A stretch of 64,000 nucleotides of DNA from Egbenema bharatensis (GCF_048077055.1 NZ_CP182236.1:2108001-2172000); one strand, 5' to 3'. Positions 53,401-61,952 are shown, counted from the first letter of the stretch. Numbers and translations: made by a program. The notes: generated by a model not told the origin, from the letters alone.

Positions 53401-53543
53401 GGTTGGAGGGCTTGAGCAAACTGGCTATATCGCTGTAGATAGTGCTGGACATCGATCGCAAACAGTCCGCGTAGCTCTTTTTGTAATTCAGCATCCGCGA
53501 TAATATCTGGGTGCTGAGGAGGATCAACGTCTGGAATTGTCAT
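50406..53543 (-). CDS. CheA-type hybrid histidine kinase with C-terminal receiver
   Basis: 1045 residues, the last gene of the chemosensory operon. The N-terminal HPt domain has the phospho-accepting His in LYRCIHTIKGGAV (about residue 65). A long acidic Ser/Glu-rich linker (about 270-420) precedes the dimerisation and ATPase domains (N box HFIRNAYAHGLESPEVRLAQ; G1 IRDDGRGMNPEAI; AGRGVGMDVI), a CheW-like domain (about 760-910), and a receiver with VDDAA and the acceptor Asp in ITDIEMPNMDGFTL. It resembles PixL/PilL/HmpE kinases of type IV pilus motility. It starts 51 bp after the second MCP gene. Confidence 0.92.
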   Translation of the reverse strand: MTIPDVDPPQHPDIIADAELQKELRGLFAIDVQHYLQRYSQFAQALQPSAWAEDIQELYRCIHTIKGGAVTIAAETIVAVSTALEDVLSDLRYLHPAPSLSDGQLSQILLEAGELLSGTLELSSDELPIAPIEPTLNRIQVLHQHIRAQYLPTWNAQNQLHQEFAEQGLDLVVLDLEIALERTPDQGKVTDLLFNTAQQTISQLQTIGNDLKLAAGWADLLEQTTILLDCPYNQIWRSQWLRFFHALKDCAREGGQAVAFEFELLDVPENETESDTAIQGETNSITQTSDWHDSGTNHFNLLLSEPEQEGAIEPEYSSLENSLIEFSSALETDPLSAIGSFLDKLPAVDELIVAEPSIDPEFDAVEDLFQSTSVEGSEFLFARFHESESTPGSEFLSASIEASSNLPDFSNPNWLNAEAQPLRQQTSAPPQPTTPADSVQIPVTLQKLDQSAQHLVETLLASRIARGFYQTLQTQIMQLVTLAQEGSQYITSLRQLQDDYALLDDLRRTRKGPVPERYRQGYTTLNRLLETSLRLAELGAEAEKTAQQTAEGLLQLDTNLLKLQTTVEDSRRLPFQRLGFRARAILRDLITRFGKPAQLQIEGESIELDVSTLRHLEPALLHFIRNAYAHGLESPEVRLAQGKPEQGTIWIALQRRGNAFQLSIRDDGRGMNPEAICARAKSLGLRLTQTQTPSELLAVICQPGFSSETQVTEVAGRGVGMDVIAAQIDRLGGKLSLDTVPGQGTTFNLQVPVPHLLVSCLLLQAGNRTFALPTEEIKTTTLFDTLSIQATSDTPSEVPIAATWMVTDQSGSAPALDLLEYWQPHTAPRSLPDTAVCVAVTPTDSAQSLWLVADELLGQSNLLISPIPSPLIAPEGLIGVSLQANGTLIPVLNAATIADRVLKPRSVPSHLRTLSPALPKAEETVSAILIVDDAALIRRRIEASLTAYGYTTHTCSDGLEAWNWLQKHTPTLIITDIEMPNMDGFTLTDRCRQAEMKMPILVVSSRLSEEWFSEAKRLGATDYLTKGFSTVELINKVELLTQQSN

Positions 53544-53593
53544 GGTAGATCTATTAGGTCTGACTTAAGGACTGAACGGATAAGGGCGGGATA

Positions 53594-56080
53594 TCAGGCG
53601 GAATTCAAAGGAGTCTGGTTGGACAATGTCCCATTCATCAGCAGAGGAGGAAATTCCTCAGGAGCAAGATCCTGTTCTAAATCTTGTTCTAAATCTTGGG
53701 TTTGAATCACGGCAGGTGGCACCTTGAAGAAAGCAATCTTTTGCAGCAGTAATTGAGCCAGTTGCTCCATCACCTGGGCTTGTTCTCTGGTGATGTTGGA
53801 CTGGCTGGACGTTTCTGCCGCGATCGCTGAGATGGTTTGAATCGATTGTAAGGTCGCCTGTACCATTTCCACGATCGCCTGACTGGACTGGGTCACTTGT
53901 TGGCCCATCTGAGCAACTTCCTGGGTCGCAGCCTGAATTTTTTGGAACACCTGACGCGACTGATCAACCCCAGCCGTAAAGCCATTTGCCTGGGCCGCAA
54001 TGGTTTGGGCATCGTATTCCAGACCTGATACTACGGTTTCAACCTGATTGGTACGTTGCTGCAACTGAATCAGGTTTTGATTGGTTTGGGAGGCTAGATC
54101 ATTAACCTGAATGGCAATCTGTTCAAATTCGCGGGTAATGCTCATAAACTGAGCTGGATCCTGTTGCATGGAAGCCCGATTGGCGAGCATCGTGGCATTG
54201 ACTGCTAATACACGGGTCATCGCCGCGACGCGCTTCTGATCTTTCGTAAATTGGGCAGCCTGTTCCATATAGCTGTCCAGGGTTTGGGTGCGTCGGAGGA
54301 TTTGGTTTGCCCCCTGCTGAAGAACTTGAATCCCTGCGGCAATGGTGGTAATTTCCTGGTTCCCCTGGGTCAGCTCCATCTGAGTAGACTGCATGGTGTC
54401 ATTGGCGATCGCTGCCTGCGCGACCGTATCCTGGGCCAGGACATTCACCCTTTCCATCAAATGCTGAACCTGGGCCACCGATCGATTTTGCTGCTGGGCA
54501 TTATCAGCCACGATCACCGCTAGCTGTTCCAGTTGGGTCGCCCCCTGGGTGACTCGTTCAGTACCAGCCCAAACGATCGCCATCACCTGTCCGAGCCGTT
54601 CAATCAGGCGGTTGAGCGTATCCCCCAGCAAACCAGTGACATTGGGGTTAACCTCCGCCGACACAGTCAGATCTCCCTCTTCCACCGCTGCTACAACCTG
54701 CAACAGGTGAGAAACTTCTGCCTGCAAGGTACGGCTTTCTTGCTCGGCAATTTTGGCCTGTTTAACCTGCTCCTCGGCTTTCACCGTGCGGATCACCTCC
54801 TGGCGCATGCGGGCTTCATTCGCTTGCAGTTGGGAGAGCAAGTTGAAGAAAGCCACCGTCACCTGATCGATTTCGTCCTGATGGGACTGCATGGCCAGCG
54901 TTTGGTCTGTCTCAGCTAATCGATTGCACTCATGGAGAATCGGGCGAAGCCGTCGATTGAGCGATCGAACGGTCAGTATCACAATCAGGGCAATGAACAA
55001 ACCCGCTCCTAAAACGCCGCTGGCAATAATCAGGGCGATGGAGCGAAATACAGCCTGGTACGGCACATAGGCAACGGCAATCCAATCGTTCTGGTTTAAC
55101 CGTTCATAAGCCCAATAGCCCTGCTCTCCCTCAATGAAGCCCGATGGTTCAGTCATTTGTTCCCAAACAGCCGCTAATCCTGGGATGGATTGCAGGCTCG
55201 TATTGTTTTGATCTGCCAGAGTTTCCCCTGCCAGGTTTTGATCTGCCATTTCCTCGGCCAGAGTTTCTGGAGCGGAAACCACCTGCCCCGCCTCAGTCAA
55301 CAAGACCATATATCCGGCACCATACAAAACCGGGTCGTTGATTTGAGCATCAAAAGCCGTATCATTTATCTCAACAAACACCGTCCCTAACCACCTTTGA
55401 GCAGTGGCGATCGGCGTATAGTAAGTGGCTTGCAAAGCTCCCTCTGGCTCAGGGGATGCCCAGGTAGCTTGTTGAGCCAGAAAATAGGTTTGATAGCGAT
55501 CGGTTTCTGGATAAAAGGAATCGGGCTGAGTTTCGTTGATGAAGCGGATATCCTCGTAGGGTGGCGATAGTTGTAAGCCAGGTTCGCCCGGCGCTCCAGA
55601 GTGCAGTTGATAATGGGTAAAAAACCACTGTTCCCCGGACAAGAGGCCGTTTTCACTTTGTCCCATTCCTACCCCCACCACAAAATCAGGACGCTCCTTA
55701 AATGCTTCAAAGAGCAACCGCCGATAGGTATCCGGGTTTTCTACATTGCGGGCATGGAGCGTTAATGTGCTGGTGCGGAGGGTATTTGCAAAGATTTCTG
55801 CCTGTGCCAGGGTGCCATCAAAGCTATGCACATTGTCCGTTAAGACCTGCCGAATCTGTTCCTCCGATTGATATTTCACCGTTTCGCCAAACAGGAACGC
55901 AGTTCCTCCAATCCCAGCCAGCACTCCACCCATGATGGCAATGAACAACTTGGTGCCAAAGGAATTGAATCGAAGCCGTCCCAGATGCGGCGATCGCTGT
56001 ACCGGGGCAGAATCTCCTTGGCCTGAAATTGAATTCGAGGTAGATAATTTTGGATCTTGGGGTGTGGACATCATAAGCAA
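53594..56080 (-). CDS. Methyl-accepting chemotaxis protein with extracytoplasmic sensor (second MCP)
   Basis: 828 residues. A first membrane helix (LFIAIMGGVLAGIGGTAFLF, about 37-56), a large extracytoplasmic sensor (about 60-340, probably a dCache domain: DFVVGVGMGQSENGLLSGEQ), a second helix (ALIIASGVLGAGLFIALIVI), a HAMP region, coiled coils and an MCP signalling domain. The signalling tip is diverged: RVLAVNATMLANRASMQQDP in place of the usual LLALNAAIEAARAGE pattern, so receptor packing or CheA contact may differ. The ligand is unknown. It starts 55 bp after the first MCP gene, as PixJ1 and PixJ2 are paired in Synechocystis. Confidence 0.88.
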   Translation of the reverse strand: MLMMSTPQDPKLSTSNSISGQGDSAPVQRSPHLGRLRFNSFGTKLFIAIMGGVLAGIGGTAFLFGETVKYQSEEQIRQVLTDNVHSFDGTLAQAEIFANTLRTSTLTLHARNVENPDTYRRLLFEAFKERPDFVVGVGMGQSENGLLSGEQWFFTHYQLHSGAPGEPGLQLSPPYEDIRFINETQPDSFYPETDRYQTYFLAQQATWASPEPEGALQATYYTPIATAQRWLGTVFVEINDTAFDAQINDPVLYGAGYMVLLTEAGQVVSAPETLAEEMADQNLAGETLADQNNTSLQSIPGLAAVWEQMTEPSGFIEGEQGYWAYERLNQNDWIAVAYVPYQAVFRSIALIIASGVLGAGLFIALIVILTVRSLNRRLRPILHECNRLAETDQTLAMQSHQDEIDQVTVAFFNLLSQLQANEARMRQEVIRTVKAEEQVKQAKIAEQESRTLQAEVSHLLQVVAAVEEGDLTVSAEVNPNVTGLLGDTLNRLIERLGQVMAIVWAGTERVTQGATQLEQLAVIVADNAQQQNRSVAQVQHLMERVNVLAQDTVAQAAIANDTMQSTQMELTQGNQEITTIAAGIQVLQQGANQILRRTQTLDSYMEQAAQFTKDQKRVAAMTRVLAVNATMLANRASMQQDPAQFMSITREFEQIAIQVNDLASQTNQNLIQLQQRTNQVETVVSGLEYDAQTIAAQANGFTAGVDQSRQVFQKIQAATQEVAQMGQQVTQSSQAIVEMVQATLQSIQTISAIAAETSSQSNITREQAQVMEQLAQLLLQKIAFFKVPPAVIQTQDLEQDLEQDLAPEEFPPLLMNGTLSNQTPLNSA

Positions 56081-56135
56081 GCCAGCATGGATGGTAGAAA
56101 TCTACAGTTGAGCGGTGAATCGAAGCCATGAACGA

Positions 56136-58970
56136 TCAGGCATGGGAGAAAGGAATTGAGTTGGATTGAGGATCTTCCAGAGTGGGGTGATCTTCGTACA
56201 GGGGTTCAGTGTGATTAATTAATTTGGTTTCTACAGAGTTCATTTCCGGTTCGGGTGGTGAGTCAAAGTCTTGAATCGATTCAATTTCAATCGTCGCAGT
56301 TTCGATCGGAGATGAATCAATCCAATCTTGTTCGCTGTAATCTTCGGGATAATCTTGTCTAAGCTGCATTTTTCCATTCCGATCGCCAATCTGGGGGAGT
56401 TGGAAAAACTGCACTGTTTGCAGGAGTTGGGTGGTTAATTCATCAATCCGCTGGGATTGCTCCTGGGAAATTAAGGTTAGGTCAGCCGTATCGGTAACGG
56501 TCTCTGCGATCGCCCGTACCACCTGGGCAGTAGACTGAGCGGATGCCACAATGCGCTGGCTAAATTCAGCGACCGCTTCCCCCGTTTGAACCGTATCTGC
56601 GGTGACGGACTGCACCGTACCAAACACCCGATAGGACTGTTGCACCCCCTGGGTAAACTGGCTGACCAGTTCCCCTAGCCCCTGCACACTCTTGTCGATG
56701 ACTGAGAAGACCGTATGAATTTGACTGCTGCGCTGTTCCAGGGTGGATAATCCCTCGTTTGTCTGTTCTGCCAATCGTCGGACTTGCTCGGCGATCGCTT
56801 CAAATTCGCGGGCAACCACCACAAACTGCCGGGGATCACGTTGTTCAGAGGCACGGGCAGCCACCAGGGATGCATTGAGCGATAGGGTTTGAATTAAAAA
56901 GGCCACCTGGCCCTGATCCTGGACAAATTGATCCGTCAGTCCGACAAATTCCCCCAACGTCTTCATTTGCTGCATGATCTGATCCGTGCCGTCTTGCAGG
57001 ACATCAATCCGCTGGGTCAGGTTCGTGATCGCAGTTTGTTCCTGCTCGATCGTTTTTGCCGCAGTTCGCAATGCTGCGTTGGAGGACTGCACCTTAGCCG
57101 CAGATTCTTGGGCCGTTTGTTCGACTCGCTCAACCTCCAGGAGAATCTGACTCACTGCCTGAGCCTGCTGTTCAGCATTTGTGGCGATCGTGGCCGCTAA
57201 CTCTTTCTGTTGGTTGGTACTGCTGGCAACCTGTTGAGAGGCATCGAGTACCTGATTCAGCACCTCAGCCAATCGTTCAATCAACTGATTCAGGATGTCC
57301 GATACTAATCCCGTAACCCGATCGCTCACCTGCGCCTGTACCGTCAGATCCCCCGATTCCACCAGCGATACCGTATCCAAAATTTGTCCTACTTCCGACT
57401 GTAACGTTTCGCTTTCCAAGGTCAGAGCCATTAAGTTAGCGATCGAATAAACGAAGGTTCGTTCTTCCGGCTGCCAATCGCGTCTTGTTCCAGTTTGCTC
57501 GCAGCGAATCATGCCGACTCTGCGTCCAGCAATTTGAATTGGGACATCCAAAACTGATTCCGACGATGTGATCGAGTGATGATTAATTGCGGGATCATTA
57601 ACTGCATCATCCTGAGTCGCCTCGAAGGATTGGAGCGTCTCTGCCTCGGAGAGGAGCATTCCAGTGGTGTGCTGCTGAGTGACCCGATCGTACGAGTCTA
57701 AACAGGTCAACTGAGGCTGATTGTCGTTGGATAACCAGACGCTTACCCGATCGATATTCAGGGTGTCTGCTGTGGCTTCTACAACAATTTTGACCGCCTG
57801 GACGAAATTGCCCTGAACGAGCGATTCATCATGGGACAGTTCAGCGATGGTGCGGTTTTGTCGCTGGAGCTGCGCCGCATTTTCCTGAAGCGTGGTTTGG
57901 AATTGCTGGAGCTGATCCAGGACAGAATTAAAGGTAATGGCTAACCCGGCCAGTTCATCTTCGCCCTCCAGAGTCACCCGCGTGGATAAGTCGCGACTGC
58001 TCCCGGCTTCGCTGACTCCTTGATTCAGGCGCGCCAGTCGAGAGAGTACCGATTTTTCCAGAAACAGCAGGATGAAAAAACTGAAGGCAGCACCTGTCAG
58101 CCCGATCGCCAGGATGAGATAGCGCAGACTCGTCTTTCCCTGAAGATAAATCGATCGGGGTTCAGCGACCTGCACCAGGGAAATTGGTTCTCCATGCAGA
58201 TCCTCCAGCAAAGCATAGCCTGCAATGTGCTCTCGGCTGGAAGGACGAACAAAAACAGACGATGCGGCATTTGAATCAGACAGAGCCTGGTAGGCCCGTT
58301 GCAAATCCTCCGTGAGTTGAGGTGCATTCACGGGTTCAATGCTGATTCTGGGCAGTCGGGTCAATTCAGAAATCTCTTGAATATAGGATGGATTAATGTA
58401 GCGTCCCACAATCAAGCTGCCGCGAATTGAGCCTGTCGGGACACTTCTTGTAATGGGGTTAGAAGTGATCAACATCAGACCTTCAGGAAGTTGAATCAGC
58501 CCCATCACTCGGCTGGATGAGTCAGGGTGAGTGGTCAATGGGCCAGGTTTCTGAAGCTGTCTGAGTAATTCGGCAGAAACAGGGACTTCTTGCCGCTGAT
58601 CTAAATCTGCTCCCTGGGCGTACACGATCTCACCTGAGGAGTCAACGTATACGATCGCATTCAGTTCCAGGTCAGCAATGTGCAAATTGACAAAGTTGGC
58701 TTCAATATAGTCCGGGTTGCGATCGACAATGAACTCGTAGGTATCATCCCAACGTCCATAATCAAGGGCCTGGCGGGACAGGCTGTTGAGCTTTCCCGAT
58801 AGAGTATCCAACACGCGCTGAACACTCTGATTCATCTGCTGGTTCTCCAGTTCGGCATAACTGCGGTTGAACAGCACATTAGAGACAGCATAAAAACTTG
58901 CAGATAGACCCACAAGCCCCACACCCAGAATCGAGAGGATTTTATTTCGTAGTTTCATGGGATACCCCAA
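56136..58970 (-). CDS. Methyl-accepting chemotaxis protein with CHASE4 and GAF (first MCP)
   Basis: 944 residues. N-terminal helix (ILSILGVGLVGLSASFYAVS), a CHASE4-like extracytoplasmic domain (about 40-270; ALDYGRWDDTYEFI is typical), a second helix (LILAIGLTGAAFSFFILLFL), HAMP (about 300-360), a GAF domain (about 390-540) and an MCP domain (TLSLNASLVAARASEQRDPR). The GAF lacks the Cys-His bilin attachment motif and a DXCF motif, so unlike Synechocystis PixJ1 it is probably not a phycobilin photoreceptor. The C-terminus is acidic. Order suggests input to the CheA-type kinase; the stimulus is unknown. Confidence 0.9.
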   Translation of the reverse strand: MGYPMKLRNKILSILGVGLVGLSASFYAVSNVLFNRSYAELENQQMNQSVQRVLDTLSGKLNSLSRQALDYGRWDDTYEFIVDRNPDYIEANFVNLHIADLELNAIVYVDSSGEIVYAQGADLDQRQEVPVSAELLRQLQKPGPLTTHPDSSSRVMGLIQLPEGLMLITSNPITRSVPTGSIRGSLIVGRYINPSYIQEISELTRLPRISIEPVNAPQLTEDLQRAYQALSDSNAASSVFVRPSSREHIAGYALLEDLHGEPISLVQVAEPRSIYLQGKTSLRYLILAIGLTGAAFSFFILLFLEKSVLSRLARLNQGVSEAGSSRDLSTRVTLEGEDELAGLAITFNSVLDQLQQFQTTLQENAAQLQRQNRTIAELSHDESLVQGNFVQAVKIVVEATADTLNIDRVSVWLSNDNQPQLTCLDSYDRVTQQHTTGMLLSEAETLQSFEATQDDAVNDPAINHHSITSSESVLDVPIQIAGRRVGMIRCEQTGTRRDWQPEERTFVYSIANLMALTLESETLQSEVGQILDTVSLVESGDLTVQAQVSDRVTGLVSDILNQLIERLAEVLNQVLDASQQVASSTNQQKELAATIATNAEQQAQAVSQILLEVERVEQTAQESAAKVQSSNAALRTAAKTIEQEQTAITNLTQRIDVLQDGTDQIMQQMKTLGEFVGLTDQFVQDQGQVAFLIQTLSLNASLVAARASEQRDPRQFVVVAREFEAIAEQVRRLAEQTNEGLSTLEQRSSQIHTVFSVIDKSVQGLGELVSQFTQGVQQSYRVFGTVQSVTADTVQTGEAVAEFSQRIVASAQSTAQVVRAIAETVTDTADLTLISQEQSQRIDELTTQLLQTVQFFQLPQIGDRNGKMQLRQDYPEDYSEQDWIDSSPIETATIEIESIQDFDSPPEPEMNSVETKLINHTEPLYEDHPTLEDPQSNSIPFSHA

Positions 58971-59018
58971 CCATTACTTGACTTAATCTAAAGATCTGAA
59001 ACGGTTCTTCTTCCCTGT

Positions 59019-59597
59019 TTAATCCAGTCGCATGGTTTCACCTTCTCGCGGTTGCCAGACGGTGGGTGGAATATCGTCTGGTTGAAAAGGACGAATGGGT
59101 CGATCGAATCGAGCGGCAGCCTCATGGTTCAGTTGATTCTGGGGCAGGCTACCGATGACCCGATCAACCACCATTCCTACGTTGGCCAAGGGTTGAACGG
59201 TCGTGTTCAGGTGCACCACTGAGAGGGATTCTTTCATCAGTCTGGGAGACGGTGCAGCAGACTGTTCTATAATTCCCCCTTGGGGCGTTTGGAGCAGGGG
59301 AATGATTTTGCCCTGGTGATGCACAATCCCTAAAACCATAGAGCCGTAGAAAGGCAGGGGCAACACAGTCGATCGCTCAATCACCAGGATTTCAGCCACC
59401 CACTGCACAGGAAAGATAATGGGCTGAGGGCCGACTTTGGTCAGGATATAGCGATCTTGCAAATATGATGCTGAATCCGCACCAGAGCCAGTTCCAGAGC
59501 CAGTTCCAGAGCCAGTTCCAGAACCAGTTCCAGAACCAGTTTCAGAATCATCTGGCGTTATGGGTAAGTTGAGCGGTGTCGTGGTCGGTATATCCAT
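59019..59597 (-). CDS. CheW-like scaffold protein
   Basis: About 192 residues from ATG 59597 (MDIPTTTPLNLPITPDDSET); the longer frame from 59630 would overlap the upstream gene. After a Gly/Thr/Ser repeat tract (GTGSG repeated four to five times, residues 22-45, encoded by 12-bp DNA repeats at about 59484-59550), the CheW beta barrel follows (RYILTKVGPQPIIFPVQWVA, GSMVLGIVHHQGKIIPLLQT). It couples MCPs to CheA. The repeat tract is probably a flexible linker that may vary in length among strains. Confidence 0.88.
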   Translation of the reverse strand: MDIPTTTPLNLPITPDDSETGSGTGSGTGSGTGSGTGSGADSASYLQDRYILTKVGPQPIIFPVQWVAEILVIERSTVLPLPFYGSMVLGIVHHQGKIIPLLQTPQGGIIEQSAAPSPRLMKESLSVVHLNTTVQPLANVGMVVDRVIGSLPQNQLNHEAAARFDRPIRPFQPDDIPPTVWQPREGETMRLD

Positions 59598-59604
59598 TCC
59601 AGGT

Positions 59605-59961
59605 CTAGATCCTCTGTAAAGCTTGCTCAAGACGATCGCGGTTAATGGGTTTGGTTAGGTATTCATTGGCTCCGGCTCGTTTTAGCCCATAGTTGATTTC
59701 CACAGACGTGCGCTTGCTGGAGTAGAAGATCACGTGCTGTGTGGCAGTGCGCTGATTCGATCGCAGTTCGCGCAGAAACTTATAACCATCCTGGTTTGGC
59801 ATCACAATATCCAGGAAAACAGAGGCATAGTCGCCCGTTGCCAGCTTCTCCAGTGCGCCCGTCGTACTCTCGCAGGAGTCAACCTGATGCCCCATCTCTT
59901 CCAGAACTGATTCTAAAAACCGTCGATCGACTGCACTGTCGTCAACAATCAGAAATCGCAT
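59605..59961 (-). CDS. Single-domain response regulator (PixH/PilH-like)
   Basis: A 118-residue receiver. Acidic pair VDDS (D7, D8), acceptor Asp in SVFLDIVMPNQDGYKFL (about D51), Ser in YSSKRTS and Lys in LTKPINRD. It lies between the PATAN-REC gene (4 bp away) and CheW (7 bp away), exactly the place of pixH or pilH. Likely phosphorylated by the CheA-type kinase and acting on pilus motors. Confidence 0.93.
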   Translation of the reverse strand: MRFLIVDDSAVDRRFLESVLEEMGHQVDSCESTTGALEKLATGDYASVFLDIVMPNQDGYKFLRELRSNQRTATQHVIFYSSKRTSVEINYGLKRAGANEYLTKPINRDRLEQALQRI

Positions 59962-59964
59962 GAT

Positions 59965-61178
59965 TTACCTCTCTTCCGTGAAACTTGTTTTCTGTTGGTT
60001 GTGCATTGGCAATGGCGCTAACTCCTCCAGCAGCATCCGTAGTTCCATTTGAAACTGCGGCACTTCCTGGGGCGTTAAAGGTTTGGTCAAAAACTTGCAG
60101 CCGCTCCACTGAGCCCGCCAGTTGTTGGAAAGAGTTTTCTCCCCAGTTAACATAATCAAGGGCACTGCTGCTAATCCGGGTTGACGACGAATTTGCTTAA
60201 CTAACTCAAATCCATTAATGTTAGGCATATTAATATCCAGAAAGATCAGAGCTGGATTCGCACAAAGCATCATCTGCAATGCCGTTTTCGGATTTTGCGA
60301 CAGTTCCACTTGATACCCCCAATGGGTCACTAGGCTCTTGAATTGCTTCAGAATCAGGGGGGAATCATCCACAATCACAATTTTGGGAGCGGTATTGCCT
60401 TCAGGCTCTTTCAAGGAAACCAGTCTGTTACTAATTAGTTGGGCAAATCCTTTAGCAACCTCTAAACGATCTTGGCCAGGAATGCGGCAATCTCATTCAG
60501 GTTTTTTGTACCGGGAACCAGTTCTTCTAAACGCTGCTTCTGTTCAACGGAGAGATAAGACTGGGCGATCGCCTCTGAGTTCAGAACTGGAATAGAGTCC
60601 ATCGAAGGAATTTGGCTGCGCAATCTTCTCCAGAGATGATGTCGCCTTTGAGCTTCTGCCAGTAATTCCTGCAACTCAAATCCCGTATTCAATACAAATC
60701 CATCCAATTGAACTGAGGGTAAAAATTGTGCCTGCCCCGGATATTCAAACAAATAGGTATCAAAGTCCGCCAAAATTTTTAGGCGTAGGGACTGGGTCAC
60801 TTCCTCAAGGGTGATCAGGTTCAACTGGTATAGTGCATTGAGCAACTCTTGGGGGATAGAAAGTTTGGAGTCAGAAGCTTTAAAGATTAATTGCTGCTCT
60901 AATCTAGCAACGCTGTGTTTAGCACCATTGCTGCGTAATCGGGGAACGTACCGCTGAAATACCTTCAGCAGGCTTTGCCAGGACAGCGGTTTATCTCCCG
61001 AAAAAATGACCTGACCTTGCTGCACTGACAGATACAGGGAATTAGCCTGATGCAGTGGGTTCGTCGCAAGAAATTCAAATAGCCAGTAGCCGGTCAGCAT
61101 TCCCTGGGAAACCTGACTGAGTTTATGAGATAGCTCCTGCGCTTGAAAAACAAAGCGTTCTGTAATTGGCGCTTGCAT
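59965..61178 (-). pseudogene. PATAN-REC response regulator (PatA/PixG-like), frameshifted
   Basis: Restored length about 404 residues, like PixG/PatA. The N-terminal part from ATG 61178 (MQAPITERFVFQAQELSHKL) has the PATAN/DUF4388-type domain (GMLTGYWLFEFLATNP, SLYLSVQQGQVIFSGDKPLS) and ends at LNEIAAFLAK where the frame is lost near 60476. The other frame continues QDRLEVAKGFAQLI, SNRLVSLKEPEGN and a receiver with VDDS, acceptor Asp in IFLDINMPNINGFEL and Lys in LTKPL. The DNA has CTGGCCAAGAT where CTGGGCCAAGAT (FLGQD) gives one frame. Without the base two proteins would be made, the second from a TTG at 60414. First gene of the chemosensory operon. Confidence 0.85.
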
Positions 61179-61640
61179 AGTTGTATAACTGGGGAGAGGC
61201 AATAATGAATATAAAAACACCTAAGCAGCAACATGCCCTTCCCAAGGAAGCCCTAGAGAGTTAGAAAACTATTTCTGAATAGCCAATCCGAAAACCCGCG
61301 AGAGTTTTCAAGAAACCTGAACCCTGCATCAGGTGAAATTAGGTAGGTGAAATTTTAACAGATAGGTAACTTTACTCTATAAAACAGCCATTAGTAGCCA
61401 ACTAAAAAACAGTAGCTTACAGTTAGTTGTTCAATAGAGACTACTTTTTATAACTAATTAATCTAGGCTCTCCTGGAATCTTTGGGATCAGGAAATGGAA
61501 TCTCCTTGGAGGGTGAGCAGCTTGCCCGCGCAGGCTGGACGCCTGCAACACGGTTTCCACCATCATTCTGGGAGGAGCTTAATCTAGGGATAGTTGCTTT
61601 GCGGAAAACTCGAGAGCGGTAGTGCACAATCGCAGGAGAT

Positions 61641-61700
61641 GCATTAACCCTAAATTTTGATGATTTAGATGCGTTAACCCTGAATTTCAGCGATTTAGCT
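61641..61700 (+). repeat. Two tandem 30-bp repeats
   Basis: GCATTAACCCTAAATTTTGA TGATTTAGAT and GCGTTAACCCTGAATTTCAG CGATTTAGCT are adjacent and about 80 percent identical. Noncoding. Confidence 0.75.
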
Positions 61701-61870
61701 AAGTTTGCTCATTCTCTGCAATCGTACCTCCAAACAGGTGTAAAAGCTAGTAACGAACTTGTGGTTCAAGAAAACTTTAAAATGGTCTGTGACTTCTGCT
61801 TGGACTGATACTAATTTTCTATAAAGTTGCACAAAAATTGCACAAGAATTGCACATTTTGCCAAACCCTC

Positions 61871-61952
61871 CTAAGGAATGCGAATTTAATAATCTGGAAT
61901 TCTTGTGGGGTGGGCATCTTGCCCGCCCAGTCAGCGAAGTAAAACATTGCAC
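61871..61952 (+). repeat. Extended dispersed repeat unit, copy C
   Basis: CTAAGGAATGCGAATTTAAT, AATCTGGAATTCTTGTGGGG, TGGGCATCTTGCCCGCCCAG and TCAGCGAAGTAAAACATTGC match copies A and B throughout, in opposite orientation to them. This is the best-preserved copy, with an intact GGGCATCTTGCCC core. Confidence 0.85.

Noticed and set aside
56136..58970. Phycobilin photoreceptor (PixJ/cyanobacteriochrome) assignment for the first MCP
   Set aside because: The GAF domain has no Cys-His attachment motif or DXCF motif. Cysteines present (TCLD, IRCEQ) are not in the chromophore-binding context.
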